Positions 45,399 to 53,671 of a DNA stretch of 62,497 nucleotides are shown one piece after another. Location: the NCBI GenBank assembly GCA_013112585.1, contig JABFGH010000028.1, positions 1 to 62,497 of the forward strand. The letters are read 5' to 3'. The notes below the pieces were generated by a model. It saw nothing but the letters and a program-made list of their open reading frames with translations, had not been told where the DNA came from and ran no database searches. The stretch is from Ignavibacteriota bacterium. GTDB taxonomy: Bacteria > Bacteroidota > Ignavibacteria > Ignavibacteriales > Melioribacteraceae. Numbering within the stretch: position 1 is the stretch's first letter; each line of letters starts with the position of its first letter. Both the position numbers and the translations under genes were made by a program.

Positions 45399-46469
45399 AT
45401 GCTGCCTACATCAAAAGATGAATTAGTTTATTTACTAGGGTTAAAAGATTCACAATCCAGAAACGAACTAATTCAAAAAGCATATCAGCAAAAAGTCAAC
45501 ACTCTCGGCAATACAGTTTATTTGAGAGGACTAATTGAATTTAGTAATATCTGTTATAAAGATTGTTACTATTGTGGAATTAGAAAATCAAATATAAAAG
45601 TAAACAGATATTTAATGACCATTGATGAAATATTAAATTCGGCAAAATGGGCATTTGATAAAGGTTACGGATCTATTGTGCTGCAGTGTGGCGAAAGAAA
45701 AGACAAAAATTTTATAAATTTTATAGAATCAATTTTAAATAGTATTTCAATTCAAACATCAAATGAGTTTAGAGTTACATTATCGTGCGGTGAACAAACG
45801 AAAGAGACTTATAAGAGATGGTTTGATGCAGGGGCTGCCAGATATTTATTAAGAATAGAATCCTCAAATAAAAGGATATATGAAAGCCTTCACCCGCAAA
45901 ATCATAGCTACAATAATAGAGTTGCCTGCTTAAACTTTTTGAAAGAAATAGGTTATCAAGTTGGAACAGGAATAATGATAGGTCTCCCAAATCAAATGCT
46001 GGAAGATTTAGCGAGTGATATAATTTTCTTTAATTCCATCGAAGCTGATATGATCGGGATGGGACCATATATACCTCATTCCGATACACCGATTTTCCCA
46101 GCCGAAATTCAAATTGTTAGGAATAAAATTGAGTTATATAACCTCTCACTAAAAATGATTGCGTTAACAAGAATTACTATTCCAAAAATTAATATTGCTG
46201 CAGCAACTGCTTTTCAAGCTTTGTATCCTTTTGGAAGAGAACAGGCAATACTCTCTGGTGCTAATGTTTTTATGCCCAACATTTCAGAAGCAAAGTACAG
46301 GAATAATTATCGACTCTATGAAAATAAACCATGCGTTGGTGAAAATACTTTTGAATGTTTTGAATGTGTAGAAAATCGAATCAAAGGAATTGGGGAATCA
46401 ATTGCTTATTTTGAAAACGGCGATTCCCGATTGTTTTATGAAAGAGTCAATAAATCAATTTCTTCATAG
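45399..46469 (+). CDS. Radical SAM protein, HydE-like
   Basis: 356 residues from the ATG at 45399. The radical SAM cluster motif is NICYKDCYYCGIR (C52, C56, C59), followed by GYGSIVLQCGE, LRIESSNKRIYESLHP and GIMIGLPNQ, which fit the HydE/BioB-type barrel. HydE helps to build the [FeFe]-hydrogenase H-cluster, but HydF, HydG and the hydrogenase are not in this window. HydE-like proteins also occur without hydrogenase with unknown roles. Cysteines near the end (NTFECFECVENR) may hold a second cluster. Confidence 0.8.
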   Translation: MLPTSKDELVYLLGLKDSQSRNELIQKAYQQKVNTLGNTVYLRGLIEFSNICYKDCYYCGIRKSNIKVNRYLMTIDEILNSAKWAFDKGYGSIVLQCGERKDKNFINFIESILNSISIQTSNEFRVTLSCGEQTKETYKRWFDAGAARYLLRIESSNKRIYESLHPQNHSYNNRVACLNFLKEIGYQVGTGIMIGLPNQMLEDLASDIIFFNSIEADMIGMGPYIPHSDTPIFPAEIQIVRNKIELYNLSLKMIALTRITIPKINIAAATAFQALYPFGREQAILSGANVFMPNISEAKYRNNYRLYENKPCVGENTFECFECVENRIKGIGESIAYFENGDSRLFYERVNKSISS

Positions 46470-46683
46470 TATGATTTCGACATTATTAAGTTCAACTCAA
46501 TTTTATAAAAATAAGATAGAATTGGTAATTAAACCTTAAGGTAATGTTCAATTTCCCAAACCGATAATTGTAATAAACAATAATGTTCCTCGAAATTTTA
46601 TTAAAAAATTAAAATCATATTAAATATCTTAAAATAATTTTCATCACAAAATATCAAATTTTGACAAAATACGAACTATTGTT

Positions 46684-46701
46684 TTGGCATCAGTCTTGCA
46701 T
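46684..46701 (+). promoter_or_regulatory. Sigma-54 (-24/-12) promoter of the second small-protein module
   Basis: TTGGCATCAGTCTTGCAT: GG at 46686-46687, ten bases, GC at 46698-46699, with TGGCA and TTGCA at the two halves. It is 36 bases ahead of the ATG at 46737. Best match to the consensus together with 55153. Confidence 0.8.
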
Positions 46702-46736
46702 TTCAAACATTGATTTATAAAAATATGGAGGCTGAA

Positions 46737-46955
46737 ATGTTAATTATAACGTTAATTACCCTGATTATTTTATCCGCAGCAATGTTTCTCACAGCAAAAG
46801 GAATTGAGAGGAAGGAAAAGAATTCTATTGAATGCGGGTTGAGCAAATTTTGCAGCATAGAAAAATTAAAAGAGTGCTCACCGGTTAATAAACCATCAAC
46901 GAATTATTTGGCTTTAACAGGTAAGGCAAATGAACTAATTGATCTTGGTAAATAA
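46737..46955 (+). CDS. Small single-pass membrane protein with four cysteines
   Basis: 72 residues from the ATG at 46737 (site GGAGG). A helix (about 1-19) is followed by a soluble tail with IECGLSKFCSIEKLKECSP. Three cysteines spaced like a metal-binding knot suggest metal binding. Not recognised. First gene after a sigma-54 promoter. Confidence 0.6.
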   Translation: MLIITLITLIILSAAMFLTAKGIERKEKNSIECGLSKFCSIEKLKECSPVNKPSTNYLALTGKANELIDLGK

Positions 46956-47048
46956 TAGGATGATAAAAGTTGCTGCAATGGTTATCGCAAATCAAATAAT
47001 TATTACAAAATGCTGCTGCATTAAATACAAAATTATAAGAGGTTAACA

Positions 47049-47225
47049 ATGGAACACGATATAGTTTGTGGAATGGAAATTAAGAATACTCTATCTGCGC
47101 CCTTGATCATTTACAAGGGTAAAACATATTATTTCTGTACGGACTTATGTAAAATTCAGTTCGAGCAGGAACCGGAAAAATATATACAAAAAGGTGACTC
47201 TGAGCAAGACGAACATCAGGATTAA
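47049..47225 (+). CDS. YHS-domain metal-binding protein
   Basis: 58 residues from the ATG at 47049 with AGAGGT ahead. MEHDIVCGMEI and YYFCTDLCKIQF are the paired YHS halves; the first has IVCGM where most have PVCGM. The tail is acidic with His (EQDEHQD). It is missing from usual ORF lists because of its size. Confidence 0.78.
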   Translation: MEHDIVCGMEIKNTLSAPLIIYKGKTYYFCTDLCKIQFEQEPEKYIQKGDSEQDEHQD

Positions 47226-47291
47226 TATTTAGATCATTCATTATGCTTGCCGGGAAACTGAACATCAATCAATTAAAACTTGGCAAATGAG

Positions 47292-47525
47292 ATGGAATGC
47301 GATCCGATATGCGGTATGAGATTTAACAACATTTTGGATGCACCACGGAGCATATATAAAGGCAGCATGGTTTATTTCTGCTGTGAAAATTGTAAAAGTA
47401 TCTTTGATACAAATCCTGAAACTTATATTTCCGGTATGCATTACGAATTAAATTTTACCAATATAAATCCCGATGAATGTGATTGTGATAAAAATAACTT
47501 AATTGTGCACGGTTACAGGTTATAA
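47292..47525 (+). CDS. YHS-domain metal-binding protein with Cys-rich tail
   Basis: 77 residues from the ATG at 47292; a TTG four codons earlier is also open. MECDPICGMRF and VYFCCENCKSIF form the YHS domain; the latter has an extra Cys. The tail has DECDCDK. Third YHS gene in this module if 44546 is counted. The ribosome site is weak, so it may be coupled to the gene before. Confidence 0.75.
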   Translation: MECDPICGMRFNNILDAPRSIYKGSMVYFCCENCKSIFDTNPETYISGMHYELNFTNINPDECDCDKNNLIVHGYRL

Positions 47526-47591
47526 TATTTTGAATTTTCATTCAATTAAAACTTTTATAAAAAATTATTATTCATAAAAAAAGGACTTAAA

Positions 47592-48680
47592 ATGTTACCA
47601 GAGTGGGCACCGAATATACACCCGATAATAGTACACTTCCCCATTGCATTATTATTCATAGCAGTTTTTTTTCACTCTCTTAGTTTATTTTTCAAGCAGC
47701 AAGATTGGTTTGCAAAAACAGCATTAAGTCTTTACATAATTGGTGCGCTAGCATCAATAGCTGCTTTTGTAAGTGGACGTGCAGCGGGTGATGCGCTTGA
47801 TCTGCCGCGGAATGTTATTAGTACACTTACTGATCATGCGGATTGGGCAGAATATACAGTGTGGTACTTTGGAATATTCACAATTGTGTATTTAGTTTAT
47901 TCAGTATTTGAAGAAAAATATTTCAAAAATTTAGCTGCGTATATAAAGCCCTTGTTATTTGTAATTGGATTGGGAGGACTATTTTTCGTTTACCAAACCG
48001 GAGACAATGGAGCAAAAATGGTTTTTGGTTACGGACTTGGCACTGGGAATATTAAAGAAGAAGTAGAGAACAAAAATGATGAGACATTAAATACGGAAAA
48101 TAATGTAGATAATGTAACCTCAACAATAAGTAGTAAAGAAAATGGCTCTTGGAAGTTTTATACTGCGGAAGGTTCAGTCCAAACATTAAAAAATGATTTT
48201 ACATGGATAGACGGCAACAGATCAATAATTGGAATCGAGTCAGAGTCAGATGATATTGAGTCATACATCAAGTTAAGCCCGAATAACAATTTCGCCACAC
48301 TTACTTATGGGGGAAAACTAAATAACATTCAAGTGTCTTCAAGAGTAAACTTCGATTCATTCAACGGAATTTTAATAATCCTCCATCATTTTATTGATAA
48401 TAATAATTATGATTTTGTTTCATTTCAAAATGATAGTATTGAAATGGGTAGAATTGCCGCCGGAGAAACTGAGAGTTTTGAACGAGGTAATTTTAATAAT
48501 ACCGACTGGTTGAATATTAAAATAATTAGTTCAGGCAGCCATTTTAGAACAATGATAAATGGTAAAATGATTTTACACGGACATGGTGATAAAGTGAACC
48601 CCGGAACAGTGGGCGTCAGATTTAATGGAACCGGCAGCTTGTTATTATCGAGTTTAGAAATTGAAGTTATTGAAGAATAA
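47592..48680 (+). CDS. DUF2231 membrane domain fused to a lectin-like/DUF1080 domain
   Basis: 362 residues. Residues 1-140 have four membrane helices with PNIHPIIVHFPIALLFIAVF (His residues facing the membrane), the DUF2231 signature. From about 190 a soluble beta domain follows (GSWKFYTAEG ... GTVGVRFNGTGSLLLSSLEI) with the 3-keto-disaccharide-hydrolase/concanavalin-like pattern. DUF2231 proteins are linked to heme or copper membranes in some genomes. The fusion is unusual. AAGGAC is ahead of the ATG. Confidence 0.7.
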   Translation: MLPEWAPNIHPIIVHFPIALLFIAVFFHSLSLFFKQQDWFAKTALSLYIIGALASIAAFVSGRAAGDALDLPRNVISTLTDHADWAEYTVWYFGIFTIVYLVYSVFEEKYFKNLAAYIKPLLFVIGLGGLFFVYQTGDNGAKMVFGYGLGTGNIKEEVENKNDETLNTENNVDNVTSTISSKENGSWKFYTAEGSVQTLKNDFTWIDGNRSIIGIESESDDIESYIKLSPNNNFATLTYGGKLNNIQVSSRVNFDSFNGILIILHHFIDNNNYDFVSFQNDSIEMGRIAAGETESFERGNFNNTDWLNIKIISSGSHFRTMINGKMILHGHGDKVNPGTVGVRFNGTGSLLLSSLEIEVIEE

Positions 48681-48843
48681 TGATAACGCAAAGTCCGTTA
48701 ATTGCTTTTACCATGAATGCCATTATTGGCTATTCTAAAATATTTCGAGGATTCCTTAATTAAGAAAATTTTCATTAAAACTGAGTATCAATTTTAAACA
48801 TTAATAAAATCTTAAGAAATAAATATTAAAAAGGAGAATTAAT

Positions 48844-49230
48844 ATGTCTTACTATTTCACAAAAACAATAAGCACAACTTTTGATAATGCAATTAAAAAA
48901 GTAACTGACGAATTGAAAGAAGAAGGATTCGGAATTTTAACCGAGATAGACGTTAAGGAAACATTAAAAAATAAACTGAACGTTGATTTTAAGAAGTATA
49001 GAATCTTAGGCGCTTGCAATCCCCCATTTGCATACAAAGCACTGCAAGCGGAAGATAGAATTGGTGCAATGCTTCCGTGCAACGTAATTGTAATCGAACA
49101 AGCAGAAAACAAAATCGAGGTTTCGGCTGTTGATCCTGTTGCTTCAATGCAGGCTGTGGATAACGAATCATTGAATGATATTGCAAATGAGGTTCAATCT
49201 AAATTGAAAAAAGTTATTGACAGTCTATAA
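48844..49230 (+). CDS. DUF302 family protein
   Basis: 128 residues, no signal. The family core is clear: ALKEEGFGILTEIDV-like start (here ELKEEGFGILTEIDVKETLK), then YRILGACNPPFAYKAL and MLPCNVIVIE. DUF302 proteins are small, cytoplasmic, of unknown function, and often sit in metal or sulfur clusters; the conserved Cys residues (GACNPP, LPCN) could bind a ligand. AAGGAG lies ahead of the ATG. Confidence 0.88.
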   Translation: MSYYFTKTISTTFDNAIKKVTDELKEEGFGILTEIDVKETLKNKLNVDFKKYRILGACNPPFAYKALQAEDRIGAMLPCNVIVIEQAENKIEVSAVDPVASMQAVDNESLNDIANEVQSKLKKVIDSL

Positions 49231-49245
49231 CTTCTAGATACATAT

Positions 49246-49269
49246 AGAAATTTAAATATTTAAATTTCT
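49246..49269. repeat. Perfect 24-base AT-only palindrome
   Basis: The 12-base arm AGAAATTTAAAT is followed at once by its exact reverse complement, so there is no loop. It lies 16 bases after the DUF302 stop. It could be a weak terminator stem or a binding site for an AT-rich-DNA protein. Confidence 0.5.
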
Positions 49270-49348
49270 TCTAACTCACATGCTATTAAATCAATTGAAT
49301 AAGTGAATTTTTGTTTTGATAATCTTGGCATATTTAGTAGAGGATAAA

Positions 49349-49510
49349 ATGGAATGGTTAGCTGAAAATTGGTTCTGGGTTTTAGTACTTATACTGTTTG
49401 TAGTTATGCACATATTTGGTCATGGCGGTCACTGGAAACATAGTGATGATAAAAACGAAGATAAAAACCGAAAAAATCATAATCCCGATTCCGGTCATGG
49501 ACACCATTAA
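49349..49510 (+). CDS. His-rich single-pass membrane protein (DUF2933-like)
   Basis: 53 residues from the ATG at 49349 (AGAGGAT ahead); the open frame begins earlier. A helix (WFWVLVLILFVVMHIFGHGG) leads to a charged stretch and ends in GHGHH. It parallels 43900-44079 in length, topology and composition. It is followed at once by a DUF5676 gene. Metal binding is inferred. Confidence 0.65.
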   Translation: MEWLAENWFWVLVLILFVVMHIFGHGGHWKHSDDKNEDKNRKNHNPDSGHGHH

Positions 49511-49544
49511 TTTTTCTAATCGTAATTTTAGAAAGAGATTTAAT

Positions 49545-49811
49545 ATGTTAAATATTAAAATAGTAACGTGGTCGATTGGGCTTTTTACTGCTGTTAGTTT
49601 TACCGTTTGTGTTATTTATGGTCTAATAACACCGGAAAGCATTCACATGCATACATTTTTGGAAACTGTCCTGCCGGCTTTCAAATGGTTAACTTGGTGG
49701 GGTTTTATACTTGGGCTTATAGAGAGTTTTTTGTTTGGCGTTTATGCTGGATTGGTTTTTGTTCCTATATATAATTTCTTTTATAAAAGATGGGGCTTTA
49801 CAAAAAATTAA
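49545..49811 (+). CDS. DUF5676 family membrane protein
   Basis: 88 residues from the ATG at 49545. Two helices; the second, LPAFKWLTWWGFILGLIESFLFGVYAGLVFVPIYNFF (split here as LPAFKWLTWWGFILG and the rest), carries the family's glycine spacing and the YNFF end. This is the clearest DUF5676 member of the window. It ends the sigma-54-headed module that begins at 46737. Function unknown. Confidence 0.7.
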   Translation: MLNIKIVTWSIGLFTAVSFTVCVIYGLITPESIHMHTFLETVLPAFKWLTWWGFILGLIESFLFGVYAGLVFVPIYNFFYKRWGFTKN

Positions 49812-49843
49812 ATTATTATTAATAAAAAAAGAGGAAATAAAAA

Positions 49844-50887
49844 ATGTCAAATAAAAGAATAAAAGTTGCAGTTAATGGTTATGGTATTATCGGCAAGCGA
49901 GTTGCTGATGCAATAAGGATTCAGCCGGATATGGAACTGGTTGGCGTTGCCGATGTAGTTAACGACTACCGGGTTAAAGCAGCAATTGTACTCGGATTAC
50001 CTATCTACGCATCGCTACCGGAAAAATCAAATGAAATGAAAAACGCAGGGATACCTATCGCTGGAAATCTCGATGACTTACTCAAACAAATAGATGTAAT
50101 AGTAGACTGTACTCCTAAAGGAATTGGTGCTAAAAATCTTGAGCTCTATAAAAAAACCGGTGTAAAAGCAATTTATCAGGGCGGCGAAAAACACAGCCTT
50201 ACCGGGCATTCTTTTGTTGCACAAGCAAATTATGAAACGGCATTAGGGCTTGATGCTACGCGCGTTGTCTCTTGTAATACAACAAGCACGGTGCGTACGC
50301 TCATCGCTCTTCGTAATGCAGGCTTGCTTAAAAAAGCGCGCGGTGTTTTAATAAGACGAGCAACAGACCCTTGGGAATCCGATCATAGTGGAATTATGAA
50401 CACAGTTGTGCCGGAACAGCATATTCCCAGCCATCAAGGACCTGATGCACAAACAGTTGTACCGGAACTTGATGTAATAACAATGGCAGTAAAAGCTTCT
50501 CATACACAAACTCATAGTCATTACTGGGTTGTTGAGTTGAACCGTGAAGCAAGCCGTGAGGAAGTGCTTAATGCTTTTAGAGCAGTGCCCCGCATCGCCT
50601 TTATAAGAATGAGCGACGGCATTGTAGCACTTAACAGCACTATTGAATTAATGAAAGACCTTGGACGACCACGCGGTGATATGTGGGAAGTGGCTTTATG
50701 GGAAAATGTATTAACCGTTAATGGAAATGAAGTTTATTACACTTACCAGGTTTATAACGAAGCAATAGTAGTTCCAGAAACTATTGATGCAATCCGTGCT
50801 CTGATCGGTACTGTTAAAGACGGCAGTGAATCTATTCGTATAACTGATGAAGCAATGGGTATGCGAAAAGAATTTATGATTAGATGA
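49844..50887 (+). CDS. gap: Type II (archaeal-type) glyceraldehyde-3-phosphate dehydrogenase
   Basis: 347 residues. The N-terminus has the Rossmann motif VAVNGYGIIGKRVADAI. The catalytic Cys lies in VSCNTTSTVRT (about 141); archaeal enzymes have SCNTTGLCR. RATDPWESDHSG and the long histidine-containing stretch (KASHTQTHSHYWVVEL) also match the archaeal class. Bacterial GAPDH normally is of a different class with SCTTNCLAP. It has AGAGGAAA ahead of the ATG. It should oxidise glyceraldehyde 3-phosphate with NAD(P). The coding region looks less AT-rich than its neighbours. Confidence 0.9.
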   Translation: MSNKRIKVAVNGYGIIGKRVADAIRIQPDMELVGVADVVNDYRVKAAIVLGLPIYASLPEKSNEMKNAGIPIAGNLDDLLKQIDVIVDCTPKGIGAKNLELYKKTGVKAIYQGGEKHSLTGHSFVAQANYETALGLDATRVVSCNTTSTVRTLIALRNAGLLKKARGVLIRRATDPWESDHSGIMNTVVPEQHIPSHQGPDAQTVVPELDVITMAVKASHTQTHSHYWVVELNREASREEVLNAFRAVPRIAFIRMSDGIVALNSTIELMKDLGRPRGDMWEVALWENVLTVNGNEVYYTYQVYNEAIVVPETIDAIRALIGTVKDGSESIRITDEAMGMRKEFMIR

Positions 50888-50981
50888 ATATAACTAATAA
50901 TATGAAGCCGATTATATTTTTGATCATCTCTTGGCTACTTTTATTGATTTCTTCTAATTAGAATCTATTTGGGGAAATTCA

Positions 50982-51296
50982 TTGTTTTCGAGATCTGGTT
51001 CTTCAATGATCTTGTTTGCCTTCATAGCTGAATATTACTTATTGAGAGCACGGGATGAATATCATAACAATCAGTTGAAAACATATTCAAGAGGAAACCG
51101 TGTAAATTTTAAGCAAGTACAGCCGGCAAGAACTCATAAGTACTTAGAAAGGGCTTCACACATAACTGTAATTATCGGGACTGTAATTTGGAGATATGGT
51201 GATTTAATATTTTATAAATTGGAACTAAAATATTCTTTAAAAGACAACTATGCCTTACACAGTGATTCGATTGCAAAACAAAGGATTAGTATATGA
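50982..51296 (+). CDS. Hypothetical small protein with N-terminal helix
   Basis: 104 residues from a TTG at 50982 or 96 from an ATG at 51006. A hydrophobic start (MILFAFIAEYYLLR) is followed by a basic/Arg-rich part (RARDEYHNNQLKTYSRGNRV), then IIGTVIWRYGDLIFYK. It overlaps the next gene by four bases (ATGA). Not recognised. The overlap supports translation, the start is uncertain. Confidence 0.4.
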   Translation: MFSRSGSSMILFAFIAEYYLLRARDEYHNNQLKTYSRGNRVNFKQVQPARTHKYLERASHITVIIGTVIWRYGDLIFYKLELKYSLKDNYALHSDSIAKQRISI

Positions 51297-52618
51297 AAAA
51301 AGATTCTTCAAACAAGTTAACCCTGATAGGTTCTATATCTTTAGGTACAGGTGTAATGATAGGAGCCGGAATATTTGCACTAATGGGACAGGTTGCCGAA
51401 TTAGCCGGCAACCTTTTTCCTATAGCTTTTTTAGTTGGCGGCATTGTAACCGGTCTAAGCGCCTATTCTTATGTAAAATTTTCAAATGCATATCCCTCGT
51501 CCGGCGGAGTTGCCAAATTTTTAGGAAAAGCCTATGGACCTGGCACAATCACAGGTACTTTTTCTCTTTTAATGTATGTATCAATGGTTATTGCCGAGAG
51601 TCTTGTAGCCAGAACTTTCGGATCCTACACACTTAGGTTATTTAATGTGGGCGATGACAGCGCTCTTGTCCCTATACTCGGTGTAGTTCTGATTGCGGCA
51701 GCCTTTATTATTAATATATCTGGCAATAAAATAATAGGAGCAAGTGCAACTATTACAGCAATTGCAAAAATTTTGGGTATTGCATTATTAGCAATTGCGG
51801 GGCTCGCTGCATCGGGTTTTCCTTCCTTCGAAAATTTGGGTACGGCGGAAAGTAGCGATTGGTCACTAATGGGAGGTTTTATAGCAGCTTTGGCTTTATC
51901 AATACTTGCCTATAAAGGATTTACAACAATTACTAACCAGGGAGATGATATTGTAAATCCAAATAAAAACGTGGGGCGCTCCATAATTTTTTCGGTGCTA
52001 ATTTGCATGGTTATTTATGTGTCGTTAGCTTTGTCAGTCTCGGCAAACCTGAGCATACCGGATATCATTGAAGCAAAAAATTATTCACTTGCAGAAGCTT
52101 CCCAACCGGTTTTTGGTAATATGGGTTTGTGGTTTACAGTAATTTTGGCAATCATTGCCACTGTATCCGGATTGATTGCAAGTGTTTTTTCTGCATCCAG
52201 GTTACTTGCTATGCTAAGCAGAATGAAACAAATTCCTGCACTACGCTTTAAATTCAGTAACCCGTCGCTCCTACTCACTGTTTCACTCGCCATAATACTT
52301 ACTATTTTATTCGATCTAACCAGAATTGCAGCTATCGGTGCTATATTTTACATAGTTATGGATATTGCTGTTCATTGGGGTCTGTTTAGATTTCTAAGAA
52401 AGGAAGTTAGTTTTAATCCTCTTGTTCCCTTACTTGCATTACTTTTTGATACAGTTATTCTTATTGCTTTTATAATATTAAAATTTAATAGCGATCCGCT
52501 TGTTCTAGTCGTTTCTTTCGCAGGTATTCTCATTGTTATAGTTGCTGAAAGACTTTTTATGAAAACTCATACCGATAGCAACGGGAAAATGAATATGGAA
52601 ATGGATATGAAGGACTAA
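51293..52618 (+). CDS. APC-family amino acid/polyamine permease
   Basis: 441 residues with 12 membrane helices. The GxG substrate loop in helix 1 is SLGTGVMIGAGIFALMGQ, typical of the APC superfamily. The C-terminus ends with a His/Met-rich tail (KTHTDSNGKMNMEMDMKD). The substrate cannot be told: an amino acid or a polyamine, which may link to the spermidine-synthase-like gene. AGGATTA precedes the ATG. Confidence 0.88.
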   Translation: MKKDSSNKLTLIGSISLGTGVMIGAGIFALMGQVAELAGNLFPIAFLVGGIVTGLSAYSYVKFSNAYPSSGGVAKFLGKAYGPGTITGTFSLLMYVSMVIAESLVARTFGSYTLRLFNVGDDSALVPILGVVLIAAAFIINISGNKIIGASATITAIAKILGIALLAIAGLAASGFPSFENLGTAESSDWSLMGGFIAALALSILAYKGFTTITNQGDDIVNPNKNVGRSIIFSVLICMVIYVSLALSVSANLSIPDIIEAKNYSLAEASQPVFGNMGLWFTVILAIIATVSGLIASVFSASRLLAMLSRMKQIPALRFKFSNPSLLLTVSLAIILTILFDLTRIAAIGAIFYIVMDIAVHWGLFRFLRKEVSFNPLVPLLALLFDTVILIAFIILKFNSDPLVLVVSFAGILIVIVAERLFMKTHTDSNGKMNMEMDMKD

Positions 52619-52665
52619 TCTATTTTTTTAAATAAAAAAATTAAATGAAAATATAGAGTACACAT

Positions 52666-53610
52666 ATGGAAATTAGACAAATTAAAACTGGATTTTTTTA
52701 CAAAGACCGGATACTCTCACCTTATTCAGTATTCGGATTAATGTTAATCTATACCATTGCAGCAGCCCTCTGCTATACAGCAATTAAAGCAGGGTTAAAG
52801 TTTTCTCCCCCAATTTATTTTGCCGGTTTGCGCACACTCATTGGAGGGAGTTCGCTAATTTTACTTCTAATCGTTCTACGAAAACCGATTCTTCCACGCC
52901 GCGATTTAATTAAATGGATTATACCAGTTGGTCTTATCTCAACCACAATTACTTTCGGATTTATGTTTTCAAGCCCTGAATTTACAGGAGCAGGTATTGC
53001 TTCCGTTCTTGGAAACTCACAGCCGCTCACTATCATTATTTTAGCCGCGATTTTCCTTAATGAAAAAATTACTCTGATAAAAATGGTAGCTCTTATTTCA
53101 GGAATGGTCGGCATCGTTTTAATATCTATAGAGGCATTTATGGGCGAAGAAACAAATGCTTTTATCGGTGCTATGCTTGCAACAGGAACATCAAGTGGCG
53201 CTGCGATTACTGCTGTTATGTTAAAACGTCTTAAACCCGCAGGTGATCTTATTTCATTTACAGGCTGGCAGCTCATTGCAGGGAGTATTCCGTTGTTAGC
53301 CGGTTCATTTTTTTTCGAGTCTCAAAGTACTGTTGCCTGGTCTGGTGTTTTTTGGGGCTTGGTTATTTTTTTAGGACTAATCGGTACGGCACTAGCCGAA
53401 ATTATATGGTTCTGGCTTCTTCAGAAATATGATGCAGGCAAATTGTCATTGTACTTGTTTTTAATACCCGTATTCGGATTACTTATAGCTTTTTTTGTTT
53501 TTGGAGAAACTTTACAGATTCTAGAAATCATTGGTATTATAATTGTTATATCGGCAATTGGATTATCAGTTATAAATGAATTTGGATTGAATCGATTTAA
53601 AGAGCACTAA
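52666..53610 (+). CDS. EamA/DMT-family transporter
   Basis: 314 residues with ten membrane helices in two EamA repeats of five (about 20-155 and 165-305), for example AGIASVLGNSQPLTIIILAAIFLNEKI. DMT transporters export amino acids, nucleobases or other metabolites. It follows the APC gene by 47 bases and precedes the FAD oxidoreductase. The substrate is unknown. Confidence 0.87.
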   Translation: MEIRQIKTGFFYKDRILSPYSVFGLMLIYTIAAALCYTAIKAGLKFSPPIYFAGLRTLIGGSSLILLLIVLRKPILPRRDLIKWIIPVGLISTTITFGFMFSSPEFTGAGIASVLGNSQPLTIIILAAIFLNEKITLIKMVALISGMVGIVLISIEAFMGEETNAFIGAMLATGTSSGAAITAVMLKRLKPAGDLISFTGWQLIAGSIPLLAGSFFFESQSTVAWSGVFWGLVIFLGLIGTALAEIIWFWLLQKYDAGKLSLYLFLIPVFGLLIAFFVFGETLQILEIIGIIIVISAIGLSVINEFGLNRFKEH

Positions 53611-53671
53611 TGAATTTTAGATTTTGGTTTCTAATAATAAATGTTTTTTGATTAAATTTATCGGAGAAGTT

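Noticed and set aside
46960-47046. 28-codon ORF with three adjacent Cys (KCCCIKYK), ending just ahead of a YHS gene
   Set aside because: The ribosome site is weak and the sequence is not protein-like overall; kept only as a note because it touches the next gene.
50902-50961. 19-codon hydrophobic ORF (MKPIIFLIISWLL)
   Set aside because: No ribosome site and too short for support.
51250-51636. 128-residue Cys/Arg-rich frame
   Set aside because: It lies in another frame of the APC permease, which has clear helices and motifs.
52815-53276. 153-residue leftward frame
   Set aside because: It is antisense to the EamA transporter and has no start signal.
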